From: SLRI01 sp964576715
Lineage (GTDB): Bacteria > Pseudomonadota > Alphaproteobacteria > Geminicoccales > Geminicoccaceae
DNA length: 64,000 bases
Reading direction: 5' to 3'
Assembly (NCBI GenBank): GCA_964576715.1
Contig: CAZNWE010000009.1
Location: 6,800 to 70,799, forward strand
Shown here: positions 1 through 8,226 of the stretch, one piece after another
Layout: every line of letters starts with the position of its first letter
How positions within the stretch are numbered: position 1 is the first letter of the stretch
Program-made: the position numbers and the translations under genes
The notes under the pieces: model-generated
What the model saw: only the letters and a program-made list of their open reading frames with translations
The model's database searches: none
Told to the model about the DNA's origin: nothing

Positions 1-2
1 CG

Positions 3-1013
3 ATCCTCGGGCGCATCGTCGCCGTGCAGGAAGGTCCGGTGGCGGCCCGGGTGGCCGGTCCGGTGGCGACCATTGCCGCCGAGGTCGGTGATCGCGTCGC
101 ACCCGGCGATCCGCTCGCCGTCCTCGATCTCACCCGGCTCGAGCTCGATCGCGAACTCGCCCGGGCCGACCTCGCCACCGCCGAGGCCGAGCTGCTCGCC
201 GCCCGCCGCGAACTCGAACTGCTCGAGCAGGAGCGGGCGCGGCTGCTCCAGCTCGAGGGCTCGGCCGCCTTCTCGCGGGCCCGGCTCGACGACAAGAACA
301 AGGAAGTGAACGTCGCCGCCAGCCGCATCGATGCGGCGACGGCCCGGCTGGCCCGCGCCCAGGTGATGCTCGACTACCGCGCAGCCGATCTCGCCGATGC
401 CACGGTCCGCGCTCCCTATCCGGGCGTCGTCACCGCCAAACACGTCAGCCCCGGCGCGCATGTTCAGGTGGGCGATCCGGTGGTGACCCTGGTCGACGAT
501 CTGCACCTCGAGGTCGAGGCGGACATCCCGGCCGAGCGGCTGTCCGAGCTCGACGCCGGTATCGAGATCACCTTCGCGCTCGCCGACGGCGGCAGCCACG
601 ACGCCGTGCTCCGCGCCATCGTCCCGGTCGAGAACCCGATGACCCGCACCCGGGCGGTGCGGTTCACCTCGCTCAACGGTGGTCTCGACCAGGCCCGTGC
701 GGTCGGCCAGAGTGTCACTGTCGACTTTCCCGTCGGCGCCCCGCGGACGGCCGTGACCGTCGCCAAGGACGCGGTGACGGTGAGCCTGCAGGGCCGCCGG
801 GTCTTCGTCGTCGACGCGGAGGACAAGGCCCAACCCCGCGCGGTGGTCCTCGGCACTTCCGTCGGCAACCGTTTCGAGGTGCTCGAAGGCCTCGAGCCCG
901 GTGAACGCGTCGTCGTCCGCGGCAACGAGCGGCTGCAGCCCGGCCAGCCCGTCGCCTACACTCTGGACCAGCCGAAAGCCGCGCCGGTAGCGGCGGCGGG
1001 CGAGCGGAGCTGA
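3..1013 (+). CDS. RND efflux periplasmic adaptor (MFP/HlyD family), 5' partial
   Basis: The frame is open to the left window edge, so the gene starts upstream; the GTG at 24 lies inside the first biotinyl-lipoyl half and is not taken as start. 336 residues are visible. In order: first lipoyl half (GPVATIAAEVGDRVAPGDPL), a charged helical hairpin of about 70 residues, the second lipoyl half (APYPGVVTAKHVSPG), then beta-barrel and membrane-proximal domains. Such proteins bridge an inner-membrane RND pump to an outer-membrane channel. The pump gene starts 4 bases after this stop, so the two form an operon. Substrate cannot be read from sequence. Confidence 0.93.
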   Translation: MLGRIVAVQEGPVAARVAGPVATIAAEVGDRVAPGDPLAVLDLTRLELDRELARADLATAEAELLAARRELELLEQERARLLQLEGSAAFSRARLDDKNKEVNVAASRIDAATARLARAQVMLDYRAADLADATVRAPYPGVVTAKHVSPGAHVQVGDPVVTLVDDLHLEVEADIPAERLSELDAGIEITFALADGGSHDAVLRAIVPVENPMTRTRAVRFTSLNGGLDQARAVGQSVTVDFPVGAPRTAVTVAKDAVTVSLQGRRVFVVDAEDKAQPRAVVLGTSVGNRFEVLEGLEPGERVVVRGNERLQPGQPVAYTLDQPKAAPVAAAGERS

Positions 1014-1017
1014 GCCC

Positions 1018-4000
1018 TTGAACCTGATCCGTCTGGCGATCGACCGGCCGATCGCGGTCATCGCCGCCGTGCTCATGGCGGTGATGTTCGGCTATGTTGC
1101 CCTGCTCACCATCCCGATCCAGCTCGCCCCCGACGTCACCAAGCCGGTGCTCTCGATCACCACGGACTGGCCGGGGGCGGCCCCGGCCGAGGTCGAGCGC
1201 GAGATCGTCAACGAGCAGGAAGAGGTGATGAAGGGCCTCGAGGGGCTCGAGCGGATCGAAAGCACGTCGGAGGACGGCCAGGCGACGCTGACCCTCGAAT
1301 TCGCGGTCGGCACCAACATGGACAGAGCACTGCTGTTCGTCGCCAACCGGCTGCAGCGGGTCTCCTCCTACCCGCCGGAGGCGACCGAGCCCACGATCTC
1401 GTCCTCGGGCGCCGACGACAATGCCATCGCCTGGTTCGTCCTCAGCCGTGCCCCTGGCAACGAGCAGCCGATCGAGAGTCTCGGCAAGTTCGTCGAGGAC
1501 ACCTTCCAGGACCGCATCCAGCGGGTGCCCGGTGTTGCCCGTGTCGACGTCTTCGGTGGCGCCGACCCGGAGCTGCAGGTCATTGTCGAGCCGGAGAACC
1601 TCGCCCGCTACCGCCTGACCGTGCCCGAGGTCGTGGATACGCTCCGCGCCGCCGGCATCTCGCTCACCGCCGGTGATGTTGCCGAGGGCAAGCGCCGTTA
1701 CGTGGTCAGGGCCGAGGGCGCGTTCCACACGCCCGACGACGTGGCCGCGGTCGTCCTCCGCTCGATGTCCGATCCGGAAAGCGGCAGGCTCGGCCGAGTA
1801 ACCGTCGACGATATCGCCGAAGTTCGGTTCGGCACCAAGGAGCCCACCGCCACCATCCGTGTGCTCGGCGAGCCGGCCCTGGTCGCCCGCGCCATCCGCG
1901 AGCTCGGCTCGAACGTCATCGAGACGATGGAGGGCGTGCGCGCGGCGGTCGACGAGCTCAACGCCTTCACCCTGCCCAATGCCGGGCTCGAGCTCCGGCA
2001 GGTCTACGACGAGACGGTCTACATCAACAGTGCCATCAGCCTCGTCACCTCCAACATCTATGTCGGCGGCACGCTCGCCGCCTTGATGCTGCTCTTGTTC
2101 CTGCGCTCGGTGGGGGCGACGCTGATCGTCTCGGTCGCGATTCCGGTTTCGGTGATCGCGAGCTTCGTCGCCATGGCGGCGATGGGCCGGTCGATCAATG
2201 TGGTGTCGCTCGCCGGCATCGCCTTCGCCGTCGGCATGGTGGTCGATGCGGCCATCGTCGTCTTGGAGAACATCTACCGGCTGCGCCAGGAGGGCAAGTC
2301 CGCACGGGACGCGGCCTACGAGGGGGCGGCCCAGGTCTGGGGGGCGATCCTCGTCTCGGCCTTGACCACGGTCATGGTGTTCATCCCGATCATCACCATG
2401 CAGCTTGAGGTCGGCCAGCTCTTCCGCGACATCGCGGTCGCCATTTCGGTCGCCGTCATCCTCTCGCTTCTGGTCGCCGTGACCCTGATCCCGGCGATGG
2501 CGAGCCGCCTGCTCGGGCGGCGCGAGGGCGGCAGCTTGACCATGCTGCGCCTCCCGATCGTCGATGACATCGCCGGCCTGTTCGCCCGCCTGATCATCGG
2601 CTCGACCCGGCGGATCGTCGCCTCGCGGCTGGTCTCGATCGTGGTCGTGGCGATCGTGACGGTGACCGCCGGCACGCTCGCCTGGACCTTCTTGCCGAAG
2701 CTCGAATACCTGCCCGAGGGCAACCAGAACCTGGTGTTCGGCATCGTCCTGCCGCCGCCCGGCTACAACCTGGAGACGATGACCGACATCGCCACCGACA
2801 TCGAGGGCTCGGTCCGCCACCTCTGGGCCGTCGAGACCGGTCCGGAAGAGACGGCAGAGGGGCTGCCGAAGATCCAGAACTTCTTCTTCGCCGCCTTTCG
2901 CGGCAACATGTTCGTCGGCGGCAACGCGGTCGAGATGCAGCGGGCGGGCGAGCTGATCGGCCCGTTGAGTGCTCCGGTGTTCCGCGAGCCCGGCACGTTC
3001 GGCTTCGTCCGCCAGCCCTCGATCTTCGGCGGCGGCATCGGCGGCGGCCGGACCATCGATTTCGACATTTCCGGCCCGGACCTCGAGCAGGTGCTCGGCG
3101 TGGCCCTGCGCGCCACCGGCAAGATCGGCCAGCTGCTGCCGCGCGAGGCGGGCCACCAGTTCCGCCCCGATCCCGGGCTCGAGCTCGGCGCACCCGAGGT
3201 CCGCCTGAGCCCCGACCGGGTGCGGCTCGCCGATGCCGGGGTCACCGCGCGCAACTTCGCGCTCAGCGTCGACGCCTTCAACGACGGCCTGAGGATCGAC
3301 GAGATCACCGTCGCCGGCGACCGCATGGACCTCACCCTGAAGGGCCCCGACGACCTGACGACCGCCACCCAGGGCATCGCCGCCCTGCCGATCGTCACCG
3401 CCGACGGGCAGATCCTGCCGGCGGCAGCACTTGCCGACATCGAGGTGACCGCGGGGCCGATCGAAATCCGCAGGGTCGAGCGGCAGCGCACGGTGACGCT
3501 CAGGGTCAGCCCGTCATCGGCGATGCCGCTCGAGCAGGCGCTCGACATCCTCGAGGACGAGGTGATCGCCCCGCTCGAAGCCGAGGGGCTGCCGCCAGGC
3601 ATCGCGATCCGCCTCTCCGGCACCGCCGACCAGCTGACCCAGACCTTCAACGAGATGGTGCTCGATCTGGCGCTTGCGGTGGTCATCGTCTACCTGGTGA
3701 TGGCGGTGCTGTTCGAGAGCTTCATCTTCCCGCTGGTCATTCTCTTCGCCGTGCCGCTCGCCGCTGCGGGCGGCGTGGCCGGGCTCGTCGTGCTCAATCA
3801 GTTCACCTTTCAGCCGCTCGACATGCTCACCCTTTTGGGCTTCGTCATCCTGGTCGGCATCGTCGTCAACAACGCCATCCTCCTGGTCCACCAGACCCTC
3901 TACCAGCTGCGCACCGAAGGCCAGCCGCCGGTCGAGGCGATCGTCGAGGCGACCAGGAACCGGCTGCGGCCGATCTTCATGAGCACGCTGACCTCGGTCT

Positions 4001-4209
4001 TCGGCATGCTGCCGCTCGTGCTCTTCCCCGGCCCGGGCTCGGAACTCTATCGCGGCCTCGGCTCGGTCGTGGTCGGCGGTCTCTCGCTCTCGGCCATCCT
4101 CACCCTGCTCTTGATCCCGCCGCTCTTGGCGCTGGTGCTGCGCGGTGTGCCGGCGACCGGCCGCACCGAGCGGCTGCCGGCGGGAGCGACCGCAGCACCC
4201 GCCGAATAG
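1018..4209 (+). CDS. RND efflux inner-membrane transporter (AcrB/HAE1-like)
   Basis: 1063 residues, the usual RND length, from a TTG start 4 bases after the adaptor stop. Architecture is typical: one N-terminal helix (residues 10-30), a large periplasmic porter loop, a six-helix block from about 340, a second helix and periplasmic loop, then a final helix block. The helix-4 segment reads GMVVDAAIVVLENI (from residue 406), with one acidic residue where AcrB has Asp-Asp, and the helix-10 segment reads VGIVVNNAILLV with Asn where AcrB has Lys940. The relay is therefore non-canonical, although Asn at that position is common in one RND subgroup. Role: proton-driven export; substrate unknown. Confidence 0.95.
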   Translation: MNLIRLAIDRPIAVIAAVLMAVMFGYVALLTIPIQLAPDVTKPVLSITTDWPGAAPAEVEREIVNEQEEVMKGLEGLERIESTSEDGQATLTLEFAVGTNMDRALLFVANRLQRVSSYPPEATEPTISSSGADDNAIAWFVLSRAPGNEQPIESLGKFVEDTFQDRIQRVPGVARVDVFGGADPELQVIVEPENLARYRLTVPEVVDTLRAAGISLTAGDVAEGKRRYVVRAEGAFHTPDDVAAVVLRSMSDPESGRLGRVTVDDIAEVRFGTKEPTATIRVLGEPALVARAIRELGSNVIETMEGVRAAVDELNAFTLPNAGLELRQVYDETVYINSAISLVTSNIYVGGTLAALMLLLFLRSVGATLIVSVAIPVSVIASFVAMAAMGRSINVVSLAGIAFAVGMVVDAAIVVLENIYRLRQEGKSARDAAYEGAAQVWGAILVSALTTVMVFIPIITMQLEVGQLFRDIAVAISVAVILSLLVAVTLIPAMASRLLGRREGGSLTMLRLPIVDDIAGLFARLIIGSTRRIVASRLVSIVVVAIVTVTAGTLAWTFLPKLEYLPEGNQNLVFGIVLPPPGYNLETMTDIATDIEGSVRHLWAVETGPEETAEGLPKIQNFFFAAFRGNMFVGGNAVEMQRAGELIGPLSAPVFREPGTFGFVRQPSIFGGGIGGGRTIDFDISGPDLEQVLGVALRATGKIGQLLPREAGHQFRPDPGLELGAPEVRLSPDRVRLADAGVTARNFALSVDAFNDGLRIDEITVAGDRMDLTLKGPDDLTTATQGIAALPIVTADGQILPAAALADIEVTAGPIEIRRVERQRTVTLRVSPSSAMPLEQALDILEDEVIAPLEAEGLPPGIAIRLSGTADQLTQTFNEMVLDLALAVVIVYLVMAVLFESFIFPLVILFAVPLAAAGGVAGLVVLNQFTFQPLDMLTLLGFVILVGIVVNNAILLVHQTLYQLRTEGQPPVEAIVEATRNRLRPIFMSTLTSVFGMLPLVLFPGPGSELYRGLGSVVVGGLSLSAILTLLLIPPLLALVLRGVPATGRTERLPAGATAAPAE

Positions 4210-4282
4210 CCGTCTCGCCTCTGCGCCGGCCGCCTGCTAGCTTGGCCCTCGGAGCAACGCAGAGCCGTCGAGGTCGCAACCG

Positions 4283-5278
4283 GTGATCGACAAGCCCTAT
4301 CTCCTCTTTCTCGGCGATGTCGCCGACCAGCTGGCCGCCAAGACCGCCCAGGGGGTCGTCGACTGGCGGCCCGACGCCTGCCTCGGTCAGCTTCGCCTGC
4401 CTGGCTGCAAGGCCGATCTCGGGCTGCCGGAGAAGAGCATCGGCGAGGCCGCCGGTGGTGGCGCGCGCACCCTTTTGGTCGGCGTCGCCAATGCCGGCGG
4501 CGTCCTGCCGGCGCACTGGAGCGAGACGATCGTCGCGGCGATCGAGGCGGGCATGGACGTCGCCTCCGGCCTGCACATGCGCCTCGTCGACAGCCCGGCG
4601 ATCAAGGCCGCCGCCGAGCGCCGCGGTGTCCGCCTGTTCGACGTTCGCCACCCGACCAGGAGCTTCGCCACCGGCAAGGGGACGCGGCGTCCTGGCCAGC
4701 GCATCCTCGCCGTCGGCACCGACTGCTCCTGCGGCAAGATGTACACGACCCTCGCCCTGGAAAAGGAGATGCGGGAGCGCGGCATGAAGGCCGATTTCCG
4801 CGCCACCGGGCAGACCGGCATCCTGATCACCGGCGAGGGGGTCTCGATCGACGCCGTGGTCGCGGACTTCATCTCCGGTGCGGTCGAGTGGCTCTGCCCC
4901 GCCAACGACCCGGACCACTGGGACCTGGTCGAGGGCCAGGGCTCCCTCTTCCACCCTTCCTTCGCCGGGGTCAGCCTCGGCCTGCTGCACGGTGCCCAGC
5001 CCGACTACCTGGTCCTCTGCCACGAGCCGACCCGCACCCACATGCGCGGCCTGCCGCACCAGCCACTGCCGGGCCTCGCACTCTGCCTCGAGCGCAATCT
5101 CGAAGCCGCCCAGCTGACCAACCCCGATGTCAAGCCCCTGGGCGTCAGCATCAACACCGCAGCCCTCAACGACGCCGCCGCCCGCGACTACCTCGCCAAG
5201 GTCGAGGACGAGCTGCAGCTGCCGGCGGTCGACCCGTTCCGCGACGGCGTCGCACCGCTCCTGGACGCGCTCCCTTGA
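4283..5278 (+). CDS. dgcN: D-glutamate N-acetyltransferase-like protein (DUF1611, DgcN family)
   Basis: 331 residues from a GTG start with GAGG about 10 bases upstream. A Rossmann-like N-terminal half is followed by a P-loop-like segment GTDCSCGKMYTT near residues 145-156, the signature of DUF1611 C-terminal domains. Members next to a dipeptide-epimerase-like racemase have been described as D-glutamate N-acetyltransferases (DgcN), feeding N-acetyl-D-glutamate to the racemase DgcA. The downstream gene here is such an enolase-superfamily racemase and overlaps by four bases (TTGA), supporting that pairing. The reaction is inferred from family and context. Confidence 0.85.
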   Translation: MIDKPYLLFLGDVADQLAAKTAQGVVDWRPDACLGQLRLPGCKADLGLPEKSIGEAAGGGARTLLVGVANAGGVLPAHWSETIVAAIEAGMDVASGLHMRLVDSPAIKAAAERRGVRLFDVRHPTRSFATGKGTRRPGQRILAVGTDCSCGKMYTTLALEKEMRERGMKADFRATGQTGILITGEGVSIDAVVADFISGAVEWLCPANDPDHWDLVEGQGSLFHPSFAGVSLGLLHGAQPDYLVLCHEPTRTHMRGLPHQPLPGLALCLERNLEAAQLTNPDVKPLGVSINTAALNDAAARDYLAKVEDELQLPAVDPFRDGVAPLLDALP

Positions 5279-6261
5279 CCAGCCGAACGCTCGATGCCCG
5301 GATCGAGCGCTTTCCGCTGGCCAAGCCGTTCACCATCTCGCGCAGCACGGTGAGCGATGTCGAGCTGGCGGTGGTGCGGCTGGAGGATGAGGCCGGGAAC
5401 AAGGGTTGGGGCGAGGAGCGCATCTACTCCCGCTACGGCGAGACGGCCGAGAGCGTGATCGGCGCCATCGAGGCCGTTCGCGCGCTGGTCGAGGGGGGCT
5501 GCAGCCGGGCGGCGCTCGCTGACGCGATGCCGGGTGGTGCCGCGCGCACCGCTTTGGACTCCGCGCTCCTCGACCTCGAGGCCAAGGCGACCGGGCGCAC
5601 GGTCTACGAGCTCCTGGGCCTGCCGCCGCCGCAGCCGGCGCTGGTCACCTACACGATTGGCCTCGGCACGCCGGAGACGATGGCCGCCGATGCCAGGGAG
5701 GCAGGCCGGCCGCTGCTGAAGCTCAAGCTGGCTGGCGAGGGCGATCTCGACCGGGTCCGGGCGGTGCGCGAGGCCGTGCCCGAGGCGCGGCTGATCGTCG
5801 ATGCCAACGAGGCCTGGACCCTGGCGATGGTCCGGGAGTGGGGCTCTCCTATGGCCCAGCTCGGGGTCGAGCTGATCGAGCAGCCGCTGCATGCCGACCA
5901 TGACGACGGGCTCGCCGGCATCGAGCGGCCGGTACCACTCTGCGCGGACGAGAGCTGCCACGGCCCCGACAGCCTGGAGCGGCTGGTCGGCCGCTACGAC
6001 ATGATCAACATCAAGCTGCACAAGGCGGGCGGCCTGACGACGGCGCTGCTTCTGGCCGAGGCGGCCGAAGCACGCGGACTCGGCGTCATGGTCGGCTGCA
6101 TGATGGCAACCAGCCTCGCCATGGCGCCGGCCTTCGTGCTCTCAGCCCGCACCCGCTATCTCGATCTCGACGCGCCCCTGCTGCTCGCCCGCGACCGCGA
6201 CCACGCGATCCGCTACGAAGGCGCGATGATGCAGCCGCCGGTGCGAGAGTTGTGGGGGTAG
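5275..6261 (+). CDS. dgcA: N-acetyl-D-glutamate racemase-like / dipeptide epimerase (enolase superfamily)
   Basis: 328 residues from the TTG that overlaps the dgcN stop; the same frame is open far upstream but that part is antisense-like shadow of dgcN. Enolase-superfamily muconate-lactonizing subgroup features are intact: KxK base pair (LLKLKL, Lys149/Lys151), metal ligands Asp176 (LIVDANEAW), Glu202 (LIEQPL) and Asp225 (CADES), and the opposite-face lysine (IKLHKAGG, Lys247/Lys250). Such enzymes epimerise L-Ala-D/L-Glu dipeptides; those beside DgcN racemise N-acetyl-D-glutamate to the L form. Pairing with dgcN favours the second role. Confidence 0.87.
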   Translation: MTSRTLDARIERFPLAKPFTISRSTVSDVELAVVRLEDEAGNKGWGEERIYSRYGETAESVIGAIEAVRALVEGGCSRAALADAMPGGAARTALDSALLDLEAKATGRTVYELLGLPPPQPALVTYTIGLGTPETMAADAREAGRPLLKLKLAGEGDLDRVRAVREAVPEARLIVDANEAWTLAMVREWGSPMAQLGVELIEQPLHADHDDGLAGIERPVPLCADESCHGPDSLERLVGRYDMINIKLHKAGGLTTALLLAEAAEARGLGVMVGCMMATSLAMAPAFVLSARTRYLDLDAPLLLARDRDHAIRYEGAMMQPPVRELWG

Positions 6262-6282
6262 GAGGCGCGGCGAAGAAAGACC

Positions 6283-6333
6283 GGGGGAACTGAGTTCCCC
6301 CGAGCCCCCTCCGGCCTTTTGGGATTGGCGGCT
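6283..6333. repeat. 51-bp repeat copy 1 with a perfect 19-bp palindrome
   Basis: The first 19 bases, GGGGGAACTGAGTTCCCCC, are a perfect palindrome. The unit continues through CGAGCCCCCTCCGGCC to about 6333 and recurs almost unchanged at 7189-7238 with one base lost from a T run and one C-to-T change. It lies 21 bases after the dgcA stop, so it may also act as its transcription terminator. Confidence 0.9.
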
Positions 6334-6423
6334 TGTGACGGTCATCTTGGAGCGCGTAGATTGTCGGTGAATTCTCAGCGCGCGGGCACGGCCGCGCGCC
6401 TGCAACAGGCAGGCTGCCAAACC

Positions 6424-6708
6424 ATGATCGAGCCGGAAATCGTCACCGCCATCGAGGATATCATCGCGCCCACCATGCGCCGCATGGGCTATCGCGGCAT
6501 CCTGGTCGAGGAAGGTCATGATCATTCCGGCGATCCTTGCCTCTTCATCCACGTCAAATATGCGGCCGAAGGTGATCCCGTGGACACCAAGATCAGCGCC
6601 CGCCTCGGCCTCGACGTCCGCCGTCGCCTGCTCGAGCTCGGCGAAGAGCGCTTCCCCTATGTGCGCAACCACTTCCTCGAAGAGCAAGCGGTCGCAGGCT
6701 ATCCTTGA
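6424..6708 (+). CDS. Conserved-looking small protein, candidate partner of downstream HEPN gene
   Basis: 94 residues from ATG 6424; an upstream in-frame start at 6319 would add sequence overlapping the repeat and is less likely. I do not recognise a family. The protein is acidic, soluble, with no membrane helix or nucleotidyltransferase GS-SD motif, so it is not a standard MNT antitoxin. Its stop overlaps the TTG of the next gene (TTGA), implying translational coupling. It sits with that gene between two near-identical repeats. A toxin-antitoxin partner role is inference from arrangement only. Confidence 0.65.
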   Translation: MIEPEIVTAIEDIIAPTMRRMGYRGILVEEGHDHSGDPCLFIHVKYAAEGDPVDTKISARLGLDVRRRLLELGEERFPYVRNHFLEEQAVAGYP

Positions 6709-7163
6709 CCGAGGGCCTGATCCAAACCGCGCGGCGGCTGGCGAGGACCAGCCCCAGGCGACCTCGCCAGGCCGATCTCAAGCGCGCGGTCAGCACCGCC
6801 TACTACGCCGTCTTCCATGCCATGGCCCGTGATGCCGCCGACCTGCTGGTCGGGACAGGCCCTGATCGGCCGGACAAGGCATGGCTGCAGGCCTATCGGG
6901 CTCTCGAACACGGCTTCGCGAGCAGCGCCTGCAAGCAGGTCCAGAACCTCGGCTTTCCGGACGGTATCGACACCTGCGCACGCCTCTTCGTCGACCTGCA
7001 ACAACGCCGCCACGACGCTGACTACAATCCGCTCGCTCGCGTCACCCGCTCCGAAGCCTTGGAAGCCGCCGACCAGGCCGACCTCGCCATCAAGTGCCTC
7101 CGTGCTGCCCCCCGCAAGGACCGCCGCGCCTTCGCCATCCAACTTCTCTTCCGTCGTCGTTGA
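6705..7163 (+). CDS. HEPN-domain-like protein
   Basis: 152 residues from a TTG overlapping the previous stop by four bases. The N-terminal helix pair carries RAVSTAYYAVFHAMARDAA, matching the pattern of HEPN proteins, and a later helix has LQQRRHDADYNP, resembling the conserved Arg...ADY/His segment. HEPN proteins are often RNases in toxin-antitoxin, abortive-infection or CRISPR settings, and others are inert accessory subunits. The gene is coupled to a small upstream gene and flanked by direct repeats, suggesting an acquired two-gene module. Activity cannot be decided from sequence. Confidence 0.72.
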   Translation: MTEGLIQTARRLARTSPRRPRQADLKRAVSTAYYAVFHAMARDAADLLVGTGPDRPDKAWLQAYRALEHGFASSACKQVQNLGFPDGIDTCARLFVDLQQRRHDADYNPLARVTRSEALEAADQADLAIKCLRAAPRKDRRAFAIQLLFRRR

Positions 7164-7188
7164 AGACTGTCCGACAAGTTGAAGATGC

Positions 7189-7238
7189 GGGGGAACTGAG
7201 TTCCCCCGAGCCCCCTCCGGCCTTTGGGATTGGTGGCT
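7189..7238. repeat. 51-bp repeat copy 2 with a perfect 19-bp palindrome
   Basis: Near-identical to the copy at 6283, with one base deleted from the T run and one C-to-T change. It starts with the same GGGGGAACTGAGTTCCCCC palindrome, 26 bases after the HEPN-type gene. Its right end runs into the surviving reading frame of a broken BrnT-like gene. Confidence 0.9.
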
Positions 7239-7352
7239 TTTACCTTTCGGGTGAAGGATGGCCGCCTGTTCGTCCGCCCGGTCAGCGCCCGCCACATGCC
7301 CAGGAAGGAAGCAGAGCGCTATGCAGAGGCAGGTTCCCCGACTGACGACTGA
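7230..7352 (+). pseudogene. C-terminal remnant of a BrnT-like (DUF497) toxin
   Basis: An open frame of 40 codons, readable from TTG 7230 inside the repeat end, ends in TGA 7350-7352. It contains FTFRVKDGRLFVRPVSAR followed by HMPRKEAERYAEA, the typical last strand and Arg-Lys-Glu helix of BrnT-family RNase toxins (usually about 90 residues). Everything upstream of that strand is missing and the repeat takes its place. It overlaps the start of a CopG-type antitoxin gene, the normal BrnT-BrnA order. Read as a toxin gene truncated by recombination at the repeat. Confidence 0.7.
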
Positions 7353-7575
7353 CGAGGAAGCGGAGGCTTTCCTCGACCAGGACCTTTCGGACCTCGATTT
7401 CGCGCAGTTCAAACCCGCTCGTTTCGAGTTCGAGAAGAAATCCGAGCGGATCAACATGCGCGTCCCAAAGCCCCTCTTGGACGCGTTGAAGGCGAGGGCC
7501 AGCCATCGCGGCATCCCCTTTACCCGCCTCATCCGCGAAATGATGGAGCGCGAACTCTCCCGGCCAGAGCGATGA
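7321..7575 (+). CDS. CopG/BrnA-type ribbon-helix-helix antitoxin
   Basis: 84 residues from ATG 7321, which lies inside the toxin remnant in another frame; AGGAAG precedes it. The C-terminal part reads ERINMRVPKPLLDALKARAS then RGIPFTRLIREMMERELSR, a ribbon-helix-helix DNA-binding domain of the CopG antitoxin family. The acidic N-terminal segment (DEEAEAFLDQDLSDLDF) is the usual toxin-binding part. It would autoregulate and neutralise a BrnT-type toxin, but that toxin is truncated here, so it is an orphan. Confidence 0.85.
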   Translation: MQRQVPRLTTDEEAEAFLDQDLSDLDFAQFKPARFEFEKKSERINMRVPKPLLDALKARASHRGIPFTRLIREMMERELSRPER

Positions 7576-7727
7576 CGCGCGCCATGAGGGTCGTGCTACC
7601 GCCATCAGGCTTCTGGGGACACCGTCGCCTTTTGAAAAGCCGGCTCACCCGGCAAATGCACGACGATCTCGCCCAGTTCAGCAAGAAGGCACCGACGTTC
7701 GAGGTGAAGCGCTACGTGCGTGCGTGA
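7572..7727 (+). CDS. Very small hypothetical ORF following the antitoxin
   Basis: 51 codons starting with an ATGA overlap of the antitoxin stop. The product is basic, with SGFWGHRRLLKSRLTRQ and a C-terminal FEVKRYVRA. I recognise no family. The stop-start overlap is the only support; it could be a decayed piece of a third gene. Confidence 0.3.
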   Translation: MTRAMRVVLPPSGFWGHRRLLKSRLTRQMHDDLAQFSKKAPTFEVKRYVRA

Positions 7728-7890
7728 ACGCGTCACCGGCTGGTTGGGTTGCGGCAAATTTCATAAATTAAGAACGGAGTTGAGTCCTGAGCGTAAATCC
7801 TCAAATCTCATTCTTGATCTTCGCGATAGTATCCAGGGCGCCTTTTATCCAATCGTGATATAGTTCGGCATTCTTACAAAATGCAGGGTT

Positions 7891-8226
7891 TTATTGTTTC
7901 TCGAGCAAGTTGTGAGCTGAAAATCTCATGTGTTCTGCCATAATCAATTGACTGCTTAGTTCTAAGCACAATATGACGATTTTATCGCTCAAGGCAGAAA
8001 AATTTTCGTGCCCACAAACACGTAAGTCTGGGGTTCTTGTCTCTGGTATGACGGAAAGGCCCACAAATGGTTTGAGTATCTTCTCAATTATTTGGACTTC
8101 TGCCTTCAGAAAAATCTTTGCTTTCTTGGCAAGGAAAAACGACTTTAGTGTTTCCTGAGCAATCCAGGTCAATAAGGATACGAAAAAACCCAAGAATGCA
8201 CCAATAAAAAGGTCATAGCTTATCAT
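7891..8226 (-). CDS. Hypothetical one-helix membrane protein in AT-rich DNA
   Basis: 111 residues. An N-terminal membrane helix (DLFIGAFLGFFVSLLTWIA, residues 5-23) is followed by a Lys-rich amphipathic stretch and a soluble tail with two cysteines. Base composition (roughly 40% GC) and codon use (many TTT, ATT, AAA, AAG) differ sharply from all neighbours, which points to horizontal acquisition. No family recognised. It stands alone between the antitoxin region and DUF29, and no partner is evident. Confidence 0.5.
   Translation of the reverse strand: MISYDLFIGAFLGFFVSLLTWIAQETLKSFFLAKKAKIFLKAEVQIIEKILKPFVGLSVIPETRTPDLRVCGHENFSALSDKIVILCLELSSQLIMAEHMRFSAHNLLEKQ

Noticed and set aside
715..3156. 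Long minus-strand open frame of about 800 codons opposite the RND pump
   Set aside because: Arg/Asp/His-rich composition without domains; the plus strand is a clear RND transporter. It is a shadow of high third-position GC.
4888..5274. Upstream extension of the racemase frame
   Set aside because: It is antisense-biased sequence overlapping dgcN; the TTGA overlap start at 5275 fits family length.
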